A stretch of DNA of 64,000 bases, taken from assembly GCF_036663835.1 (NCBI RefSeq), contig NZ_JAXOJT010000001.1, positions 248,001 through 312,000 on the forward strand, read 5' to 3'. A program made the translations under genes and the position numbers. Source of the DNA: Sphingomonas sp. LT1P40. GTDB taxonomy: Bacteria > Pseudomonadota > Alphaproteobacteria > Sphingomonadales > Sphingomonadaceae. The first letter of the stretch is position 1, and each line of letters opens with the position of its first letter. The notes under the pieces were generated by a model. It was given only the letters and a program-made list of their open reading frames with translations. It was not told where the DNA came from and searched no databases. Shown piece after piece: positions 24,769 to 33,732 of the stretch.

Positions 24769-26250
24769 ATGCTGGACGGTTTTGCCTTCGACAAGCTTTT
24801 CATCGGTGGCGAATGGGTGACGCCAATCGACGGGGGCGTGCGGCCCAGCATCGACCCCTCGACCGGTGAGGCGTGGGGCGACGTGGCCTATGGCGGTGCG
24901 CAGGATATCGACCGCGCTGTGGCGGCGGCGACGGCTGCGTTCGAGGGGCCGTGGCGCAAGATGCCGCCATGGGAGCGGGCGGCGCTGCTGCGCAAATTCG
25001 CCGATCTTTATGCGACGCAAGTGGATACGCTGGCCGAAATCGAGACGCGCGACAATGGCCGGGCGGTGCGGGAGTCGCGCGGCGATATCGGGCTGCATTC
25101 GAACTATTATCACTGGTTTGCGTCGCTGGCCGACAAATTGGGCGGGCGGACGATCCCGATGGACGACAGCGTCCATGCCTTTACGACGCGGCACCCGGTG
25201 GGCGTGGTGGGCGCGATCACGCCGTGGAACGTGCCGATGATGGCGGCAGCGTGGAAGCTGGGTCCGGCGCTGGCGGCAGGCTGCACCGTGGTGCTGAAAC
25301 CGGCGGAATCGACGCCGGCATCGTCGCTGGCGCTGGCGAAACTGTTTCAGGAGGCTGGCTTTCCGCCGGGCGTGGTCAATGTGGTGCCGGGCGATGGCAC
25401 GGTCGCGGGCGCGCGGCTGGTGGAGCATCCCGACGTCGCCAAGATCAGCTTCACCGGTGAGGGTTCGACCGCCAAGACGATCGTGAAGGCGGGGGCGGAC
25501 ACGCTGACGCGCTGTACGTTCGAGCTGGGCGGCAAGGCGCCGCACATCATCTTTGCCGATGCCGATGTCGAAAATGCGCTGAACGCGGCGACGGGTTCGG
25601 CCTGGGCGTTGTGCGGGCAAAGCTGTGCGCTGGGCAGCCGCGTGCTGGTCGAGCGGCCGATTTACGACCGGGTGGTCGAGGCGTTCCGCGAGCGCGCCGG
25701 GCGGGTTCGCGTCGGGATGCCGCTCGATCCCGCGACGCATATGGGACCACAGGCACACGCGCAGCAGCTTGAGAAGACCCTGTCCTATGTCGGCATCGGG
25801 CAGGCCGAGGGTGCCGTGCTGGTGACCGGCGGCAACCGCATCGAGCGCGACGGCTTTGCGGGCGGTTACTTCGTCGAACCGACCGTGTTTGCGGGCGTGT
25901 CGGCCAACATGCGGATCGCGCAGGAGGAGATTTTCGGACCGGTTGCGGCGATCATTCCGTTCGACGGTGAGGAAGAGGCGATCAGCATTGCCAACTCCAC
26001 CCCTTACGGTCTGGCCGCCGGTCTGTGGTCATCCGACACCGGGCGCGCGCATCGCGTGGCGGCGCGGATCGAGGCGGGCATGGTGTGGGTCAACACCTAT
26101 CGCTACATCCGCTGGTCCACCCCCTATGGCGGCGTGAAGCAGAGCGGCTGGGGCCGCGAGAACGGGATCGAGGGGCTCGATCCGTTCCTGGAGAGCAAGA
26201 CCACGATCATTTCCACTTCGGGGAAGTTCCCCGATCCATTTGCTTCGTAA
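24769..26250 (+). CDS. NAD(P)-dependent aldehyde dehydrogenase
   Basis: A 493-residue member of the aldehyde dehydrogenase superfamily, full length. It shows the cofactor-binding ITPWNVPM and LKPAESTPASSL, the Rossmann segment SFTGEGSTAKTI, the general-base glutamate in TFELGGKAPH and the catalytic cysteine Cys286 in GQSCALGSR, followed by EEIFGPVAAIIPF. It oxidises an aldehyde to an acid. The ribosome site is GGAG 7 nt before ATG. It is followed by an SDR dehydrogenase 9 nt downstream, a classic alcohol-to-acid pair: alcohol to aldehyde (SDR), aldehyde to acid (this gene), acid to CoA ester (CoA transferase). Confidence 0.94.
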   Translation: MLDGFAFDKLFIGGEWVTPIDGGVRPSIDPSTGEAWGDVAYGGAQDIDRAVAAATAAFEGPWRKMPPWERAALLRKFADLYATQVDTLAEIETRDNGRAVRESRGDIGLHSNYYHWFASLADKLGGRTIPMDDSVHAFTTRHPVGVVGAITPWNVPMMAAAWKLGPALAAGCTVVLKPAESTPASSLALAKLFQEAGFPPGVVNVVPGDGTVAGARLVEHPDVAKISFTGEGSTAKTIVKAGADTLTRCTFELGGKAPHIIFADADVENALNAATGSAWALCGQSCALGSRVLVERPIYDRVVEAFRERAGRVRVGMPLDPATHMGPQAHAQQLEKTLSYVGIGQAEGAVLVTGGNRIERDGFAGGYFVEPTVFAGVSANMRIAQEEIFGPVAAIIPFDGEEEAISIANSTPYGLAAGLWSSDTGRAHRVAARIEAGMVWVNTYRYIRWSTPYGGVKQSGWGRENGIEGLDPFLESKTTIISTSGKFPDPFAS

Positions 26251-26259
26251 GGGATCAAC

Positions 26260-27024
26260 ATGCGTTTAGAGGGCAAGCTCGCCATCGTCACCGCCGCCGC
26301 GTCGGGCATGGGCCGCGCGGGCGTGGAACGGTTCGTGCGCGAGGGCGCGAAGGTCGCGGCGATCGACATCAGCCGTGCGGCGCTGGACACGCTGGTTGCG
26401 GACTTCGGGGCGGACAAGGTCACCGGCATCACCGCCGACCTGCTGACGCCCGAGGGGGCGAAGGACAGTATCGAGCAGGCGGTCGCGTGGCTGGGCGGTG
26501 CGGATATCCTTTGGGCGCACGCGGGGATGCCGGGACCGGCATCGGTCGAGAATCTGGACATGGACGCCTATCGCAAGGCGATCGACCTCAACATCACCTC
26601 GGCAGCCTTGGGCGCGGGGCAGGTGGCACAGCATATGCGCAAGCGCGGCGGGGGCTCGATCATCTTCACCTCGTCCGTGTCCGGGCTGGTCGGGTCGATG
26701 ATGAGCCCGATCTACTCCGCCGCGAAATGGGGCGTGGTGGGGCTGACCAAGAGCCTCGCGCTGGCGCTGGCGGGCGACAAAATCCGCGTCAATGTGGTGT
26801 GTCCGGGGCTGGCCGATACGCCAATGAAGATCGGCTTTACCGGGCGCAGCGGCGATCCGGCGGAGGCGGCGGCGAACGAGGCGAAGCTGATCGCCAATGT
26901 GCCGATGGGGCGGCTGGTGCAGGCGGGCGAGATTGCCGATGCGGCATTATGGCTGGCAAGCGACGAGGCCAGCTTCGTCACCGGCGTTGCGCTGCCGGTC
27001 GATGGCGGCTTTACGGCGCGTTGA
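26260..27024 (+). CDS. Short-chain dehydrogenase/reductase
   Basis: A 254-residue classical SDR. The cofactor motif TAAASGMGRAG is near residue 13, the NNAG-equivalent reads AHAGMPGP, the catalytic serine lies in FTSSVSGL and the Tyr152-Lys156 pair in YSAAK; PVDGGFTAR closes the protein. Substrate is unknown, but position after aldehyde dehydrogenase suggests a hydroxy compound in the same pathway. It lies on the same strand, 9 nt after the dehydrogenase and 66 nt before the IclR regulator. Confidence 0.92.
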   Translation: MRLEGKLAIVTAAASGMGRAGVERFVREGAKVAAIDISRAALDTLVADFGADKVTGITADLLTPEGAKDSIEQAVAWLGGADILWAHAGMPGPASVENLDMDAYRKAIDLNITSAALGAGQVAQHMRKRGGGSIIFTSSVSGLVGSMMSPIYSAAKWGVVGLTKSLALALAGDKIRVNVVCPGLADTPMKIGFTGRSGDPAEAAANEAKLIANVPMGRLVQAGEIADAALWLASDEASFVTGVALPVDGGFTAR

Positions 27025-27090
27025 TCGTGATGCGCCCGGACAGCCAGAACGCTTTTCCGGGCGTCTCGCTTCGGCCATATGGGAGCCATG

Positions 27091-27822
27091 ATGACCGTCC
27101 GCCAAGCCGACAATGTTCTGGAAATCCTGGAGTATTTCGCGCGGCGGTTGCGGCCGGCGACGGCGGCGGAGATTGCCGACGATCTGGGGTGGCCGCGGTC
27201 CTCCACGTTCAAGCTGGTCGGCACGCTGGCGGCGCGCGGGTATCTGTACGAGCCGCGGGCGCGGGGCGGATACTATCCCGGGCCGCGCTGGCTGTTGCTG
27301 GCAGAGGCGGTGACGCGGGCGGAGCCGTTGCCCGAGCAATTTCAAACGCTGGCGCGCGACCTGATGGAAGCAACCGGCGAGACAGTGTCGATCGCGGCAC
27401 CAGCCGGGATTTACGCGACGTTTGTGGACGTGGCGGAGTCGCGCCAGCCGGTGCGGTACTTCGCCAAGGTGGGCGATCGCGTGCCGATTCAGGCGACGTC
27501 GGCGGGCCGCGCGTTGCTGGCGCAAATGCCGCTGGACGAGCGCGAGCGGTTGTACCGCAAGATCGAGTTCACGGCCTATTCGGGGAATACGCCGGACAGT
27601 CCGGAGGCCGTGGAGGCCCGGCTGGCGGAAGCGGCGGCGATGGGCTGGCACCAGAGCAATACCGAGTACACGCCCGATCTGGCCGGGGTGGCGATGCCGT
27701 TGCCCGGCGGCGACCGGCGGCTGTCGGTGGTGGTGGTGGGGCCGGTGTCGCGGTGTTTGACGCGACGGCCGGAAATGGCGGCGGTGGTGTGCGAGTATTT
27801 GAAGGGGTTGGGTTCGATCTGA
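27091..27822 (+). CDS. IclR-family transcriptional regulator
   Basis: A 243-residue regulator. The N-terminal winged helix (residues about 5-65: ADNVLEILEYFARR, PATAAEIADDLGWPRSSTFK, GYLYE) is followed by the IclR effector domain (ETVSIAAPAGIYATFVDVAE, PIQATSAGRALLAQMPLDE, AVVCEYLKGLG). IclR proteins usually control a neighbouring catabolic operon, as repressor or activator, in response to an aromatic or short acid. ATG 27091 is 5 nt after GGGAG; ATG 27088 and 27079 are alternatives. The palindrome at 24712-24753 is its likely operator. Confidence 0.9.
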   Translation: MTVRQADNVLEILEYFARRLRPATAAEIADDLGWPRSSTFKLVGTLAARGYLYEPRARGGYYPGPRWLLLAEAVTRAEPLPEQFQTLARDLMEATGETVSIAAPAGIYATFVDVAESRQPVRYFAKVGDRVPIQATSAGRALLAQMPLDERERLYRKIEFTAYSGNTPDSPEAVEARLAEAAAMGWHQSNTEYTPDLAGVAMPLPGGDRRLSVVVVGPVSRCLTRRPEMAAVVCEYLKGLGSI

Positions 27823-27968
27823 TCCTCCCCCGCCAGGGGGAGGTGGCGCCGGAGGCGACGGAGGGGGAGGGCGGCTGCCGGCCCGATCATTCGGATGACA
27901 GCGCCGTCCTCCCCCTCCGTCAGCCCTCGTCTGCGCGAGGCCTGCCACCTCCCCCTGGCGGGGGAGGA
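27823..27968. repeat. 146-bp double-hairpin inverted repeat (REPIN/MITE-like)
   Basis: Outer arms of 25 bp (27823-27847 and 27944-27968) are perfect inverted repeats, each itself folding as CCTCCCCC-loop-GGGGGAGG. A second inner pair, GACGGAGGGGGAGG (27857-27870) and CCTCCCCCTCCGTC (27908-27921), extends the palindrome. The element starts at the last base of the IclR stop region and fills most of the gap before the MFS gene. No coding capacity. Confidence 0.85.
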
Positions 27969-28026
27969 TTCAAGTCCAATAATCAAAAGACAAGGCGCCA
28001 TCAGACGCGCTCAGGAGAGGCCTGAC

Positions 28027-29340
28027 ATGACCAATGACCCTCGCGTGGCGCTTGCTGCTGCGCCGATGCACCGGATGCAAATCGTCGTCGTGGCGCTGTG
28101 TATCGCGCTCAACGCCCTCGACGGGTTCGACGTGCTCGCGATCAGCTTTGCGGCACCCGGCATCGCGGCGGAGTGGGGGGTGGACAAGGCAACGTTGGGC
28201 ATCGTGCTGTCGATGGAGTTGATCGGCATGGCGGCGGGGTCGGTACTAATCGGCAATGTCGCCGACCGCATCGGTAGGCGGCCGACGATCCTGGGCTGCC
28301 TGTGCGTGATGGCGGCGGGGATGTTCGCGGCGACGATGGCCAGCGGGGTCGAGATGCTGTCGGCGATCCGCTTCATCACCGGCATCGGCATTGGCGGGAT
28401 GCTGTCCTCGACCAGCGCGATGGTCGCCGAATTCTCCAACGACAAACGGCGTGGGCTGAACGTCGCGCTGAACATCGCCGGTTATTCGACCGGTGTGATT
28501 CTGGGCGGGCTGGTCGCGGCGGCGCTGCTCGCTTCGACCGGAGATTGGCGATCGGTGTTCATGCTGGGCGGGGTGGCGAGTGCGGCAATGATCCCGCTGG
28601 CGATCTTCTTCCTGCCTGAATCGATCGAATCGCTGATCGCGCGTCGTCCTTCGCGTGCACTGGAGACGGTGAACCGCACGCTGGGGCGGATCGGGCAAGC
28701 CCCGGTCGCGGCACTGCCGCCACCGGGGGACTCGGTGAAGCCATCGATCCTGTCGCTTTTCGCTCGCAATTTCCGCTGGGTCACGATCCTGCTGACAATC
28801 GCCTATTTCGCGCAAATTCTGTTCTTCTACTACATCCAGAAATGGGTGCCGACGATCGTCGCCGGCATGGGCTTTGACGCGGCGCAGGCCGGCCGCGTGC
28901 TGGTATGGGCTAATGTCGGGAACCTCAGCGGCGCGGTGCTGATCGGGTTGCTCAGCCAGCGGTTCAGGGTTCAGCCTTTGGTCGGCTGTTCCATGCTGGC
29001 AGGCGTCGTAGCGATCATCGCATTTGGCATAGCGGGCCCGGATTTGACGCGGCTGTCGTTGACCGCTGCAATCGCTGGCTTCTTTATCAATGCTGGGGTG
29101 GTCGGGCTTTATCCTATCCTCGCGCAGACCTATCCGGCGGCGCTGCGCGCCAGCGGTACCGGCTTTGTGATCGGCATCGGGCGCGGTGGATCGGTCGTTG
29201 GGCCGGTGGTCGCGGGGGCTTTGTTCGCCAGCGGGACCAGTCTGCTGACGGTATCACTGACGATGGGCATTGGCGGGCTGGTCGCGGCGACAATGGTGTT
29301 CCTGTTGCCATGGGCGCAGCGGCGAGCTGCGGCTAGCTAG
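28027..29340 (+). CDS. MFS transporter, aromatic acid:H+ symporter (AAHS) type
   Basis: A 437-residue inner-membrane carrier with 12 helices. The first helix VVALCIALNALDGFDVLAIS carries the DGFD motif of the AAHS branch (PcaK, BenK relatives), and GNVADRIGRRPT is the loop 2-3 signature. It probably imports the acid metabolised by the CoA transferase/dehydrogenase cluster. ATG 28027 has an AGGAGAGG ribosome site, so the longer reading through the repeat is not used. Its stop and that of the convergent AsnC gene share the bases CTAG. Confidence 0.9.
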   Translation: MTNDPRVALAAAPMHRMQIVVVALCIALNALDGFDVLAISFAAPGIAAEWGVDKATLGIVLSMELIGMAAGSVLIGNVADRIGRRPTILGCLCVMAAGMFAATMASGVEMLSAIRFITGIGIGGMLSSTSAMVAEFSNDKRRGLNVALNIAGYSTGVILGGLVAAALLASTGDWRSVFMLGGVASAAMIPLAIFFLPESIESLIARRPSRALETVNRTLGRIGQAPVAALPPPGDSVKPSILSLFARNFRWVTILLTIAYFAQILFFYYIQKWVPTIVAGMGFDAAQAGRVLVWANVGNLSGAVLIGLLSQRFRVQPLVGCSMLAGVVAIIAFGIAGPDLTRLSLTAAIAGFFINAGVVGLYPILAQTYPAALRASGTGFVIGIGRGGSVVGPVVAGALFASGTSLLTVSLTMGIGGLVAATMVFLLPWAQRRAAAS

Positions 29341-29756
29341 ACGCTGCTAAGGAACAGGCTCGTCTCGCTGTTCAGCACGCCCTCGACCTGACGAACCTCA
29401 CGCAAAGTGCGGTCGAAATCGGCGATGGTGGCGGTGACGATTTCGGCCACCAGATCCCATCCGCCATTGGTGGTGTGCAGCCCGGTGATTTCGGGAAAGC
29501 CGCGCAGCCGCTTGATGACGGCGGTGGTCGACCGCCCCTCGATCTCAATCATCATGACTGCGCGCAAGGCATCGCGGTCATGCGGCGCGCGGATCGTGAA
29601 ACCCAGCACGGTGCCGCTTTCCAGCAACCGGTCGAGCCGCATCTGTGCAGTGGTGCGCGAGACGCGGAGCACGGCGGCGAGGCGGGTGATCGGCATGCGC
29701 GCATCCTCCCGCAGTGCGGCGATGAGTCGGCGGTCCAGAGCGTCGAGATCGTGCAT
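29337..29756 (-). CDS. Lrp/AsnC-family transcriptional regulator
   Basis: A 139-residue regulator with N-terminal HTH (LDALDRRLIAALREDARMPI, LAAVLRVSRTTAQMRLDRL) and the C-terminal RAM effector-binding domain (VMMIEIEGRSTTAVIKRLRG, IVTATIADFDRTLREVRQVEG, SETSLFL). These proteins sense amino acids. It is divergent from ornithine cyclodeaminase across 144 bp and therefore probably controls it in response to an amino acid such as ornithine or proline. Its stop codon overlaps the convergent MFS gene by 4 nt. Confidence 0.93.
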   Translation of the reverse strand: MHDLDALDRRLIAALREDARMPITRLAAVLRVSRTTAQMRLDRLLESGTVLGFTIRAPHDRDALRAVMMIEIEGRSTTAVIKRLRGFPEITGLHTTNGGWDLVAEIVTATIADFDRTLREVRQVEGVLNSETSLFLSSV

Positions 29757-29801
29757 GTCCGGACGATAGACGCATCACGCTGCAATGTGCGCGGTCCAAC
29801 T

Positions 29802-29828
29802 GGGTGAATTGTTCGAATCCACGGGTAA
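29802..29828. promoter_or_regulatory. Paired GGGTGA/GGGTAA half-sites between AsnC and ornithine cyclodeaminase genes
   Basis: GGGTGA (29802-29807) and GGGTAA (29823-29828), 21 bp apart, in the divergent region. Downstream, GCCCTAGCATCGCG (29867-29880) resembles GCCCTAGCCTTTGCG at 32383-32397 in front of the secreted hydrolase and may be a promoter element of the OCD gene. Confidence 0.5.
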
Positions 29829-29900
29829 ATCCGTGCAACCTGCCCCTGTCGATTGCACTGTGCCCAGCCCTAGCATCGCGTCAGCAATTGGGAGGCGCGC

Positions 29901-30941
29901 ATGGTTCAGTATGTCGGAGTGTCGGAAATCCGCCGGATCATTGGCAACGTCGGGATCGAGCCGTTGCTGCGCCGAATGGTCGATTATCTGGACGCGGACT
30001 ATCGCCGCTGGGACCGGTTCGAGCGCACGCCGCGGCTTGCCAGTCACAGCGAGAAGGGCGTGATCGAGCTGATGCCGACCCAGGACGACGTGCTCTATGC
30101 GTTCAAATATGTGAACGGGCATCCGTACAATTATCAGCAGGGTTTGCAGACGGTCGTGGCGATCGGGATGCTGGCCGATGTCGCCACCGGATACCCGGTG
30201 TTCCTGTCGGAAATGACGATCCTGACCGCGCTGCGCACGGCGGCGATGTCGGCATTGGCGGCGAAGCATCTGGCACGGCTCGATGCGCGGACGATGGCGA
30301 TCATCGGGCTGGGCGCGCAGTCGGAGTTTCAGGCGATGGCGTTCCGCGCCGTGATCGGGATCGAAGCGCTTAGGGTTTACGACGTCGATCCTGCGGCGAC
30401 GGCAAAGTTCATGCGCAACATGGCGGATCGCGGTATCCGCGTCACCGTGTGCGACGATATCGGCAGCGCGGTGATGGGGGCGGACATCATCACCACGGTG
30501 ACGGCGGACAAGCGCGCTGCGACGATTCTGTCGGACAATATGGTCGGCGGCGGCGTGCATCTGAACGCGGTCGGCGGCGATTGTCCGGGCAAGACCGAGT
30601 TGCAGCGCGATATCCTGTCGCGGGCGAGGGTGTTCGTGGAGTTGACCGAACAGACGCGGATCGAGGGCGAAATCCAGCAGATGCCGGCGGACTTTCCCGT
30701 CACCGAAATGTGGCAGGTGATCGCGGGCGAAGCGCCGGGCCGCACGCACCGTGACGAGATCACTTTGTTCGATTCGGTCGGGTTCGCGGTCGAGGATTTC
30801 GCAGGGCTGCGGCTGTTGCGCGATTTGTCGCTGGAAACGGGTATCCATCAGCAGCTCGATCTGATTACCGCGCCCGAAGACCCCCGCGACCTGTTCGGCC
30901 TGATCGCGCCACCGGTGGCCGCGACGGCGCAGGCCGCATGA
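29901..30941 (+). CDS. Ornithine cyclodeaminase
   Basis: A 346-residue NAD-dependent enzyme that converts L-ornithine to L-proline and ammonia. Length and sequence match true ornithine cyclodeaminases: substrate-binding VIELMPTQDD and YAFKYVNGHP, the cofactor motif IIGLGAQSEFQ, and NAVGGDCPGKTEL with the aspartate that is catalytic in the Pseudomonas enzyme. A GGGAGG ribosome site lies 6 nt before ATG. It is coupled to an amidase (ATGATG overlap) and is divergent from an Lrp/AsnC regulator. A product of amide or peptide hydrolysis containing ornithine is a plausible source of substrate. Confidence 0.9.
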   Translation: MVQYVGVSEIRRIIGNVGIEPLLRRMVDYLDADYRRWDRFERTPRLASHSEKGVIELMPTQDDVLYAFKYVNGHPYNYQQGLQTVVAIGMLADVATGYPVFLSEMTILTALRTAAMSALAAKHLARLDARTMAIIGLGAQSEFQAMAFRAVIGIEALRVYDVDPAATAKFMRNMADRGIRVTVCDDIGSAVMGADIITTVTADKRAATILSDNMVGGGVHLNAVGGDCPGKTELQRDILSRARVFVELTEQTRIEGEIQQMPADFPVTEMWQVIAGEAPGRTHRDEITLFDSVGFAVEDFAGLRLLRDLSLETGIHQQLDLITAPEDPRDLFGLIAPPVAATAQAA

Positions 30942-32320
30942 TGACGCGGGCGGAGGCCGACGCGATCGCGCGGCTGGACGGGCATGACCAGGCGGCGCTG
31001 GTGCGCGCTGGCGACGTGCCGCCAGAGGCGCTGGTCGAAGCCGCAATCGTTCGGATCGATGCGCTGGACGGCCCACTTAATTCGATTGCGGCGCGGGCGT
31101 TCGATCACGCGCGCGCGGCGGTGAGGTATGTGGACCGCGCCGCGCCGATGGCCGGAGTGCCGTATCTGCTGAAGGCGTCGCTCGAATATCCGGATTTCCC
31201 ATGTGAGGCGGGATCGCGGGTGAAGCGGGGCGAGGTGGCGACGCGCGGATGGCCGCTGGTGCAGACGCTGGACCGCGCGGGCATGGTGCCGGTCGGCATG
31301 TCGACCATGCCGGAGTTCGGGCTGAACGCGAGCGGCGAGGCGTTACTCTATGGCCCGACGTCTAACCCGTGGGATGTGGCGCGCAGCTCGGGCGGGTCGA
31401 GCAGCGGGGCGGGCGCGGCGGTGTCCGCCGGACTGGTGCCGTTCGTCACGGGCAGCGATGCGGGCGGATCGATCCGCATCCCGGCGTCAAACTGCGGCAT
31501 CATCGGGTTCAAGCCCAGCCGTGGGTGGAACGTCCGCGCGCGCGCCTATAATCTGATCGACGATATCCTGTGTTCGGACGGGCTGTATGGGCGGTCGATG
31601 CGCGACACGATCTGGGCGGCGCGGACGCTGCGTCCGGCGGACAAGCGGACGGCGGTGAAGACGGGGCGGCTGCGCATCGCGCTCGACCTGACAGGCTTGG
31701 ATGGTACCGCGCCAGAGGCGGAGGTCGCCGATGTAATCCGGCGCGCGGCGGCTTTGTGCGAGGCGGCCGGGCATCATGTCGAAGAGGTTGTACAGCCGAT
31801 CGACCGCGCTGCGCTGCGCACCGGTTTCACGACTTTATGGGACTATCTGGGCGGCGAGACGGTCGATCATTATGGCGACCGCGCGACCGAGGTTCTGGAG
31901 CCGTGGACGTTGGGACTGGGCGAGCGACGGACGCGGGTGACGCCGGAAATGCTGACCGAAGCGCTGGCACAGGTGGACCGGGCATCGACCGCGCTGGCGG
32001 GGTTTCACGAGCGCTATGATGTGGTGCTGTCGCCGGTCACCGCGACCGTGCCGCCGCTGCTGGGGCATCTCGCGCCGACGCGGGATGCCGACGCGTTGTT
32101 CGACGCCCTGTTCAGCTATGTGAACTACACGCCGCTCCACAATATGACGGGTACACCCAGCATTTCGCTGCCCTTGTCTGCGGGTGTTAGCGGACTGCCG
32201 GTGGGGGCGATGTTCTCCGCTGCACAAGGCGGCGACGAACTGCTGCTGGAGTTGGCTACGCAGCTGGAGGAAGCGAGCCCATGGGCAGATCGCTGGCCGC
32301 CAATGGCATTTCCGGACTGA
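30938..32320 (+). CDS. Amidase signature family enzyme
   Basis: A 460-residue amidase with the Ser-cisSer-Lys triad: lysine in [11 protein letters not shown], serine in [16 protein letters not shown] and the second serine in [13 protein letters not shown], followed by [13 protein letters not shown]. Members hydrolyse amides such as indoleacetamide, Gln-tRNA or allophanate; no specific substrate shows here. No signal peptide, so it acts in the cytoplasm. It overlaps the ornithine cyclodeaminase stop, so both are translated together: release of an amide-bound amine, possibly ornithine, followed by cyclodeamination, is a reasonable guess. Confidence 0.92.
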   Translation: MMTRAEADAIARLDGHDQAALVRAGDVPPEALVEAAIVRIDALDGPLNSIAARAFDHARAAVRYVDRAAPMAGVPYLLKASLEYPDFPCEAGSRVKRGEVATRGWPLVQTLDRAGMVPVGMSTMPEFGLNASGEALLYGPTSNPWDVARSSGGSSSGAGAAVSAGLVPFVTGSDAGGSIRIPASNCGIIGFKPSRGWNVRARAYNLIDDILCSDGLYGRSMRDTIWAARTLRPADKRTAVKTGRLRIALDLTGLDGTAPEAEVADVIRRAAALCEAAGHHVEEVVQPIDRAALRTGFTTLWDYLGGETVDHYGDRATEVLEPWTLGLGERRTRVTPEMLTEALAQVDRASTALAGFHERYDVVLSPVTATVPPLLGHLAPTRDADALFDALFSYVNYTPLHNMTGTPSISLPLSAGVSGLPVGAMFSAAQGGDELLLELATQLEEASPWADRWPPMAFPD

Positions 32321-32326
32321 AATTTC

Positions 32327-32352
32327 TTACCCGTTTTGTCCCAACTGTACCC
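32327..32352. promoter_or_regulatory. Paired TTACCC/GTACCC half-sites upstream of secreted hydrolase
   Basis: TTACCC (32327-32332) and GTACCC (32347-32352), spacing 20 bp, starting 7 bp after the amidase stop and ending 67 bp before the hydrolase ATG. In orientation relative to the gene it matches the sites of the TonB receptors and the hydantoinase operon. Confidence 0.5.
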
Positions 32353-32419
32353 GCTATTATTGATTTGCCACACGACCTGCGCGCCCTAGCCTTTGCGACT
32401 GTTATAGCGAGGGAGATCG

Positions 32420-33307
32420 ATGATGAAGCTGTGGACGATCGGCACGGGGATCGCGAGCATCGCCATCGCAGCCCCGCTGGCGGCGCAGGCGCAGACGGTG
32501 AAACCCGCCGTGGCCCCCGCCTCGCCGGGCTACACCATGCCCTTCACCGCGATGTGGGATATAAAGGCCAATCACGGCGACATCTATCGCATCTTCGTAT
32601 CCTATCCCGAGGGTGAACCGCCCGAGGGTGGCTGGCCGGTGCTCTACGTACTCGACGGCAACGCGATGTTCGCGGCGTTCGCCGAGACGCGGCGGATGAT
32701 CGGATGGACCAAGGGCAGCGAGATGATCGTCGTGGGGGTTGGGTACCCGACCCATCAGGCCTATGACATGCGGCGTCTGAACGATTTCACCGGTGCGGCG
32801 ACAGATTCCGCCGCCTATGCCAAGTTCGCCAAGGAGAAGTATGGCGGTTGGGACCGGTTCCTCGATTTCCTGACCGGCAAGCTGCGCACGGAGATCGGGA
32901 CGCGGTACAAGACGAACCCGTTGCGCCAGTCACTGTTCGGCCATTCGCTGGGCGGGCTGTTTGCCACCCATACGCTGTTCACCCGGCCGGACGCCTTTCA
33001 CGCGATCATCGCCGCCAGCCCGTCGCTGTTCTGGCACGAGGCGCTGACGCTGAAGGAGGAACGCGATTTCGTCGCGCGGTTGCAGGCAGGCAAGGGCGGA
33101 CGGGTCGCGCGGCTGCTGGTGGTGTCGGGCGAGCGCGAGGAGGCGATCCTCGAACGTTGGGACGGCGAGGCGTTCGTAAAGCGGATGGAGCCGCTGTCGG
33201 CGCACGGCCTTCGCGTACAGTCGCATGTTTATGCCGATGAGGGACATATGACGGTGCCGGTGCGCGCGGTGACCGACACGCTGCGGTTTGCGCTGGCGTG
33301 GCCGTGA
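32420..33307 (+). CDS. Secreted alpha/beta hydrolase (esterase D / siderophore-esterase-like)
   Basis: A 295-residue exported hydrolase (signal MMKLWTIGTGIASIAIAAPL, then AAQAQ). Core landmarks: VLYVLDGNAMFAAFAETR, VGVGYPTHQAYDMRRLNDFT, nucleophile elbow FGHSLGGLFATH, AASPSLFWHE and the catalytic histidine in YADEGHMTVP. This layout (YxLDGN, GHSxGG, SPSxWW-like) is that of the IroE/Fes-like esterases, which cut siderophores or other esters in the periplasm. ATG 32420 or 32423 may be used; both follow GAGGGAG. It may serve the neighbouring TonB receptors and shares a candidate operator with them. Confidence 0.88.
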   Translation: MMKLWTIGTGIASIAIAAPLAAQAQTVKPAVAPASPGYTMPFTAMWDIKANHGDIYRIFVSYPEGEPPEGGWPVLYVLDGNAMFAAFAETRRMIGWTKGSEMIVVGVGYPTHQAYDMRRLNDFTGAATDSAAYAKFAKEKYGGWDRFLDFLTGKLRTEIGTRYKTNPLRQSLFGHSLGGLFATHTLFTRPDAFHAIIAASPSLFWHEALTLKEERDFVARLQAGKGGRVARLLVVSGEREEAILERWDGEAFVKRMEPLSAHGLRVQSHVYADEGHMTVPVRAVTDTLRFALAWP

Positions 33308-33375
33308 GGGCGGGGTAAGCGGCCAGCATTAGATGCCGTGCGTCATCGAATATTGCGACCTAACCACGGGGCGCT

Positions 33376-33729
33376 ATGAGTCTCGATATGCGATGGCTAT
33401 CACGCTTGCTTGCCTTGGCGTTCTTGTCGGGAACAGCGGCGGGTTCGAGCTTGGTCCGCGATGCGGGCGACCTTGTCGTATTCGGCAAGCTGGACCAGCA
33501 GGAATATTCTGAATCGCTTGATGAACTCGGCCTCAATGGTCTCATCACGGCGCGGTTGCGCATCACGCGCGTCGTCAGCGGACGTCCGCCGTCCGAGCTG
33601 CTCAGAATTCAGTATATTGCTCACACCTACCGATCGCAGGGTCGCGCATTTCTCTTTCATCTGCGCCGCTCGGACGACGGCACATATCTTGTGTGCGGCG
33701 AGGGCGGGCGAGGTTTTATATGCGATTGA
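33376..33729 (+). CDS. Small secreted hypothetical protein
   Basis: A 117-residue protein with signal peptide (WLSRLLALAFLSGTAAGSS) and a beta-rich domain: DLVVFGKLDQ, ITARLRITRVVSGRPPSELL, RAFLFHLRRSDDGTYLVCGEGG. Two cysteines lie near the C-terminus (LVCGEGG and FICD). I do not recognise the family. The ribosome site is weak. It stands alone between the hydrolase and the convergent amidohydrolase, whose stop lies 3 bp away. GC content is somewhat lower than in the neighbours. Confidence 0.6.
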   Translation: MSLDMRWLSRLLALAFLSGTAAGSSLVRDAGDLVVFGKLDQQEYSESLDELGLNGLITARLRITRVVSGRPPSELLRIQYIAHTYRSQGRAFLFHLRRSDDGTYLVCGEGGRGFICD

Positions 33730-33732
33730 CCG

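Noticed and set aside
26025..28025. A 666-residue plus-strand frame across aldehyde dehydrogenase, SDR and IclR genes
   Set aside because: It is an out-of-frame run through three recognisable genes and the repeat; glycine/arginine-rich low-complexity translation.
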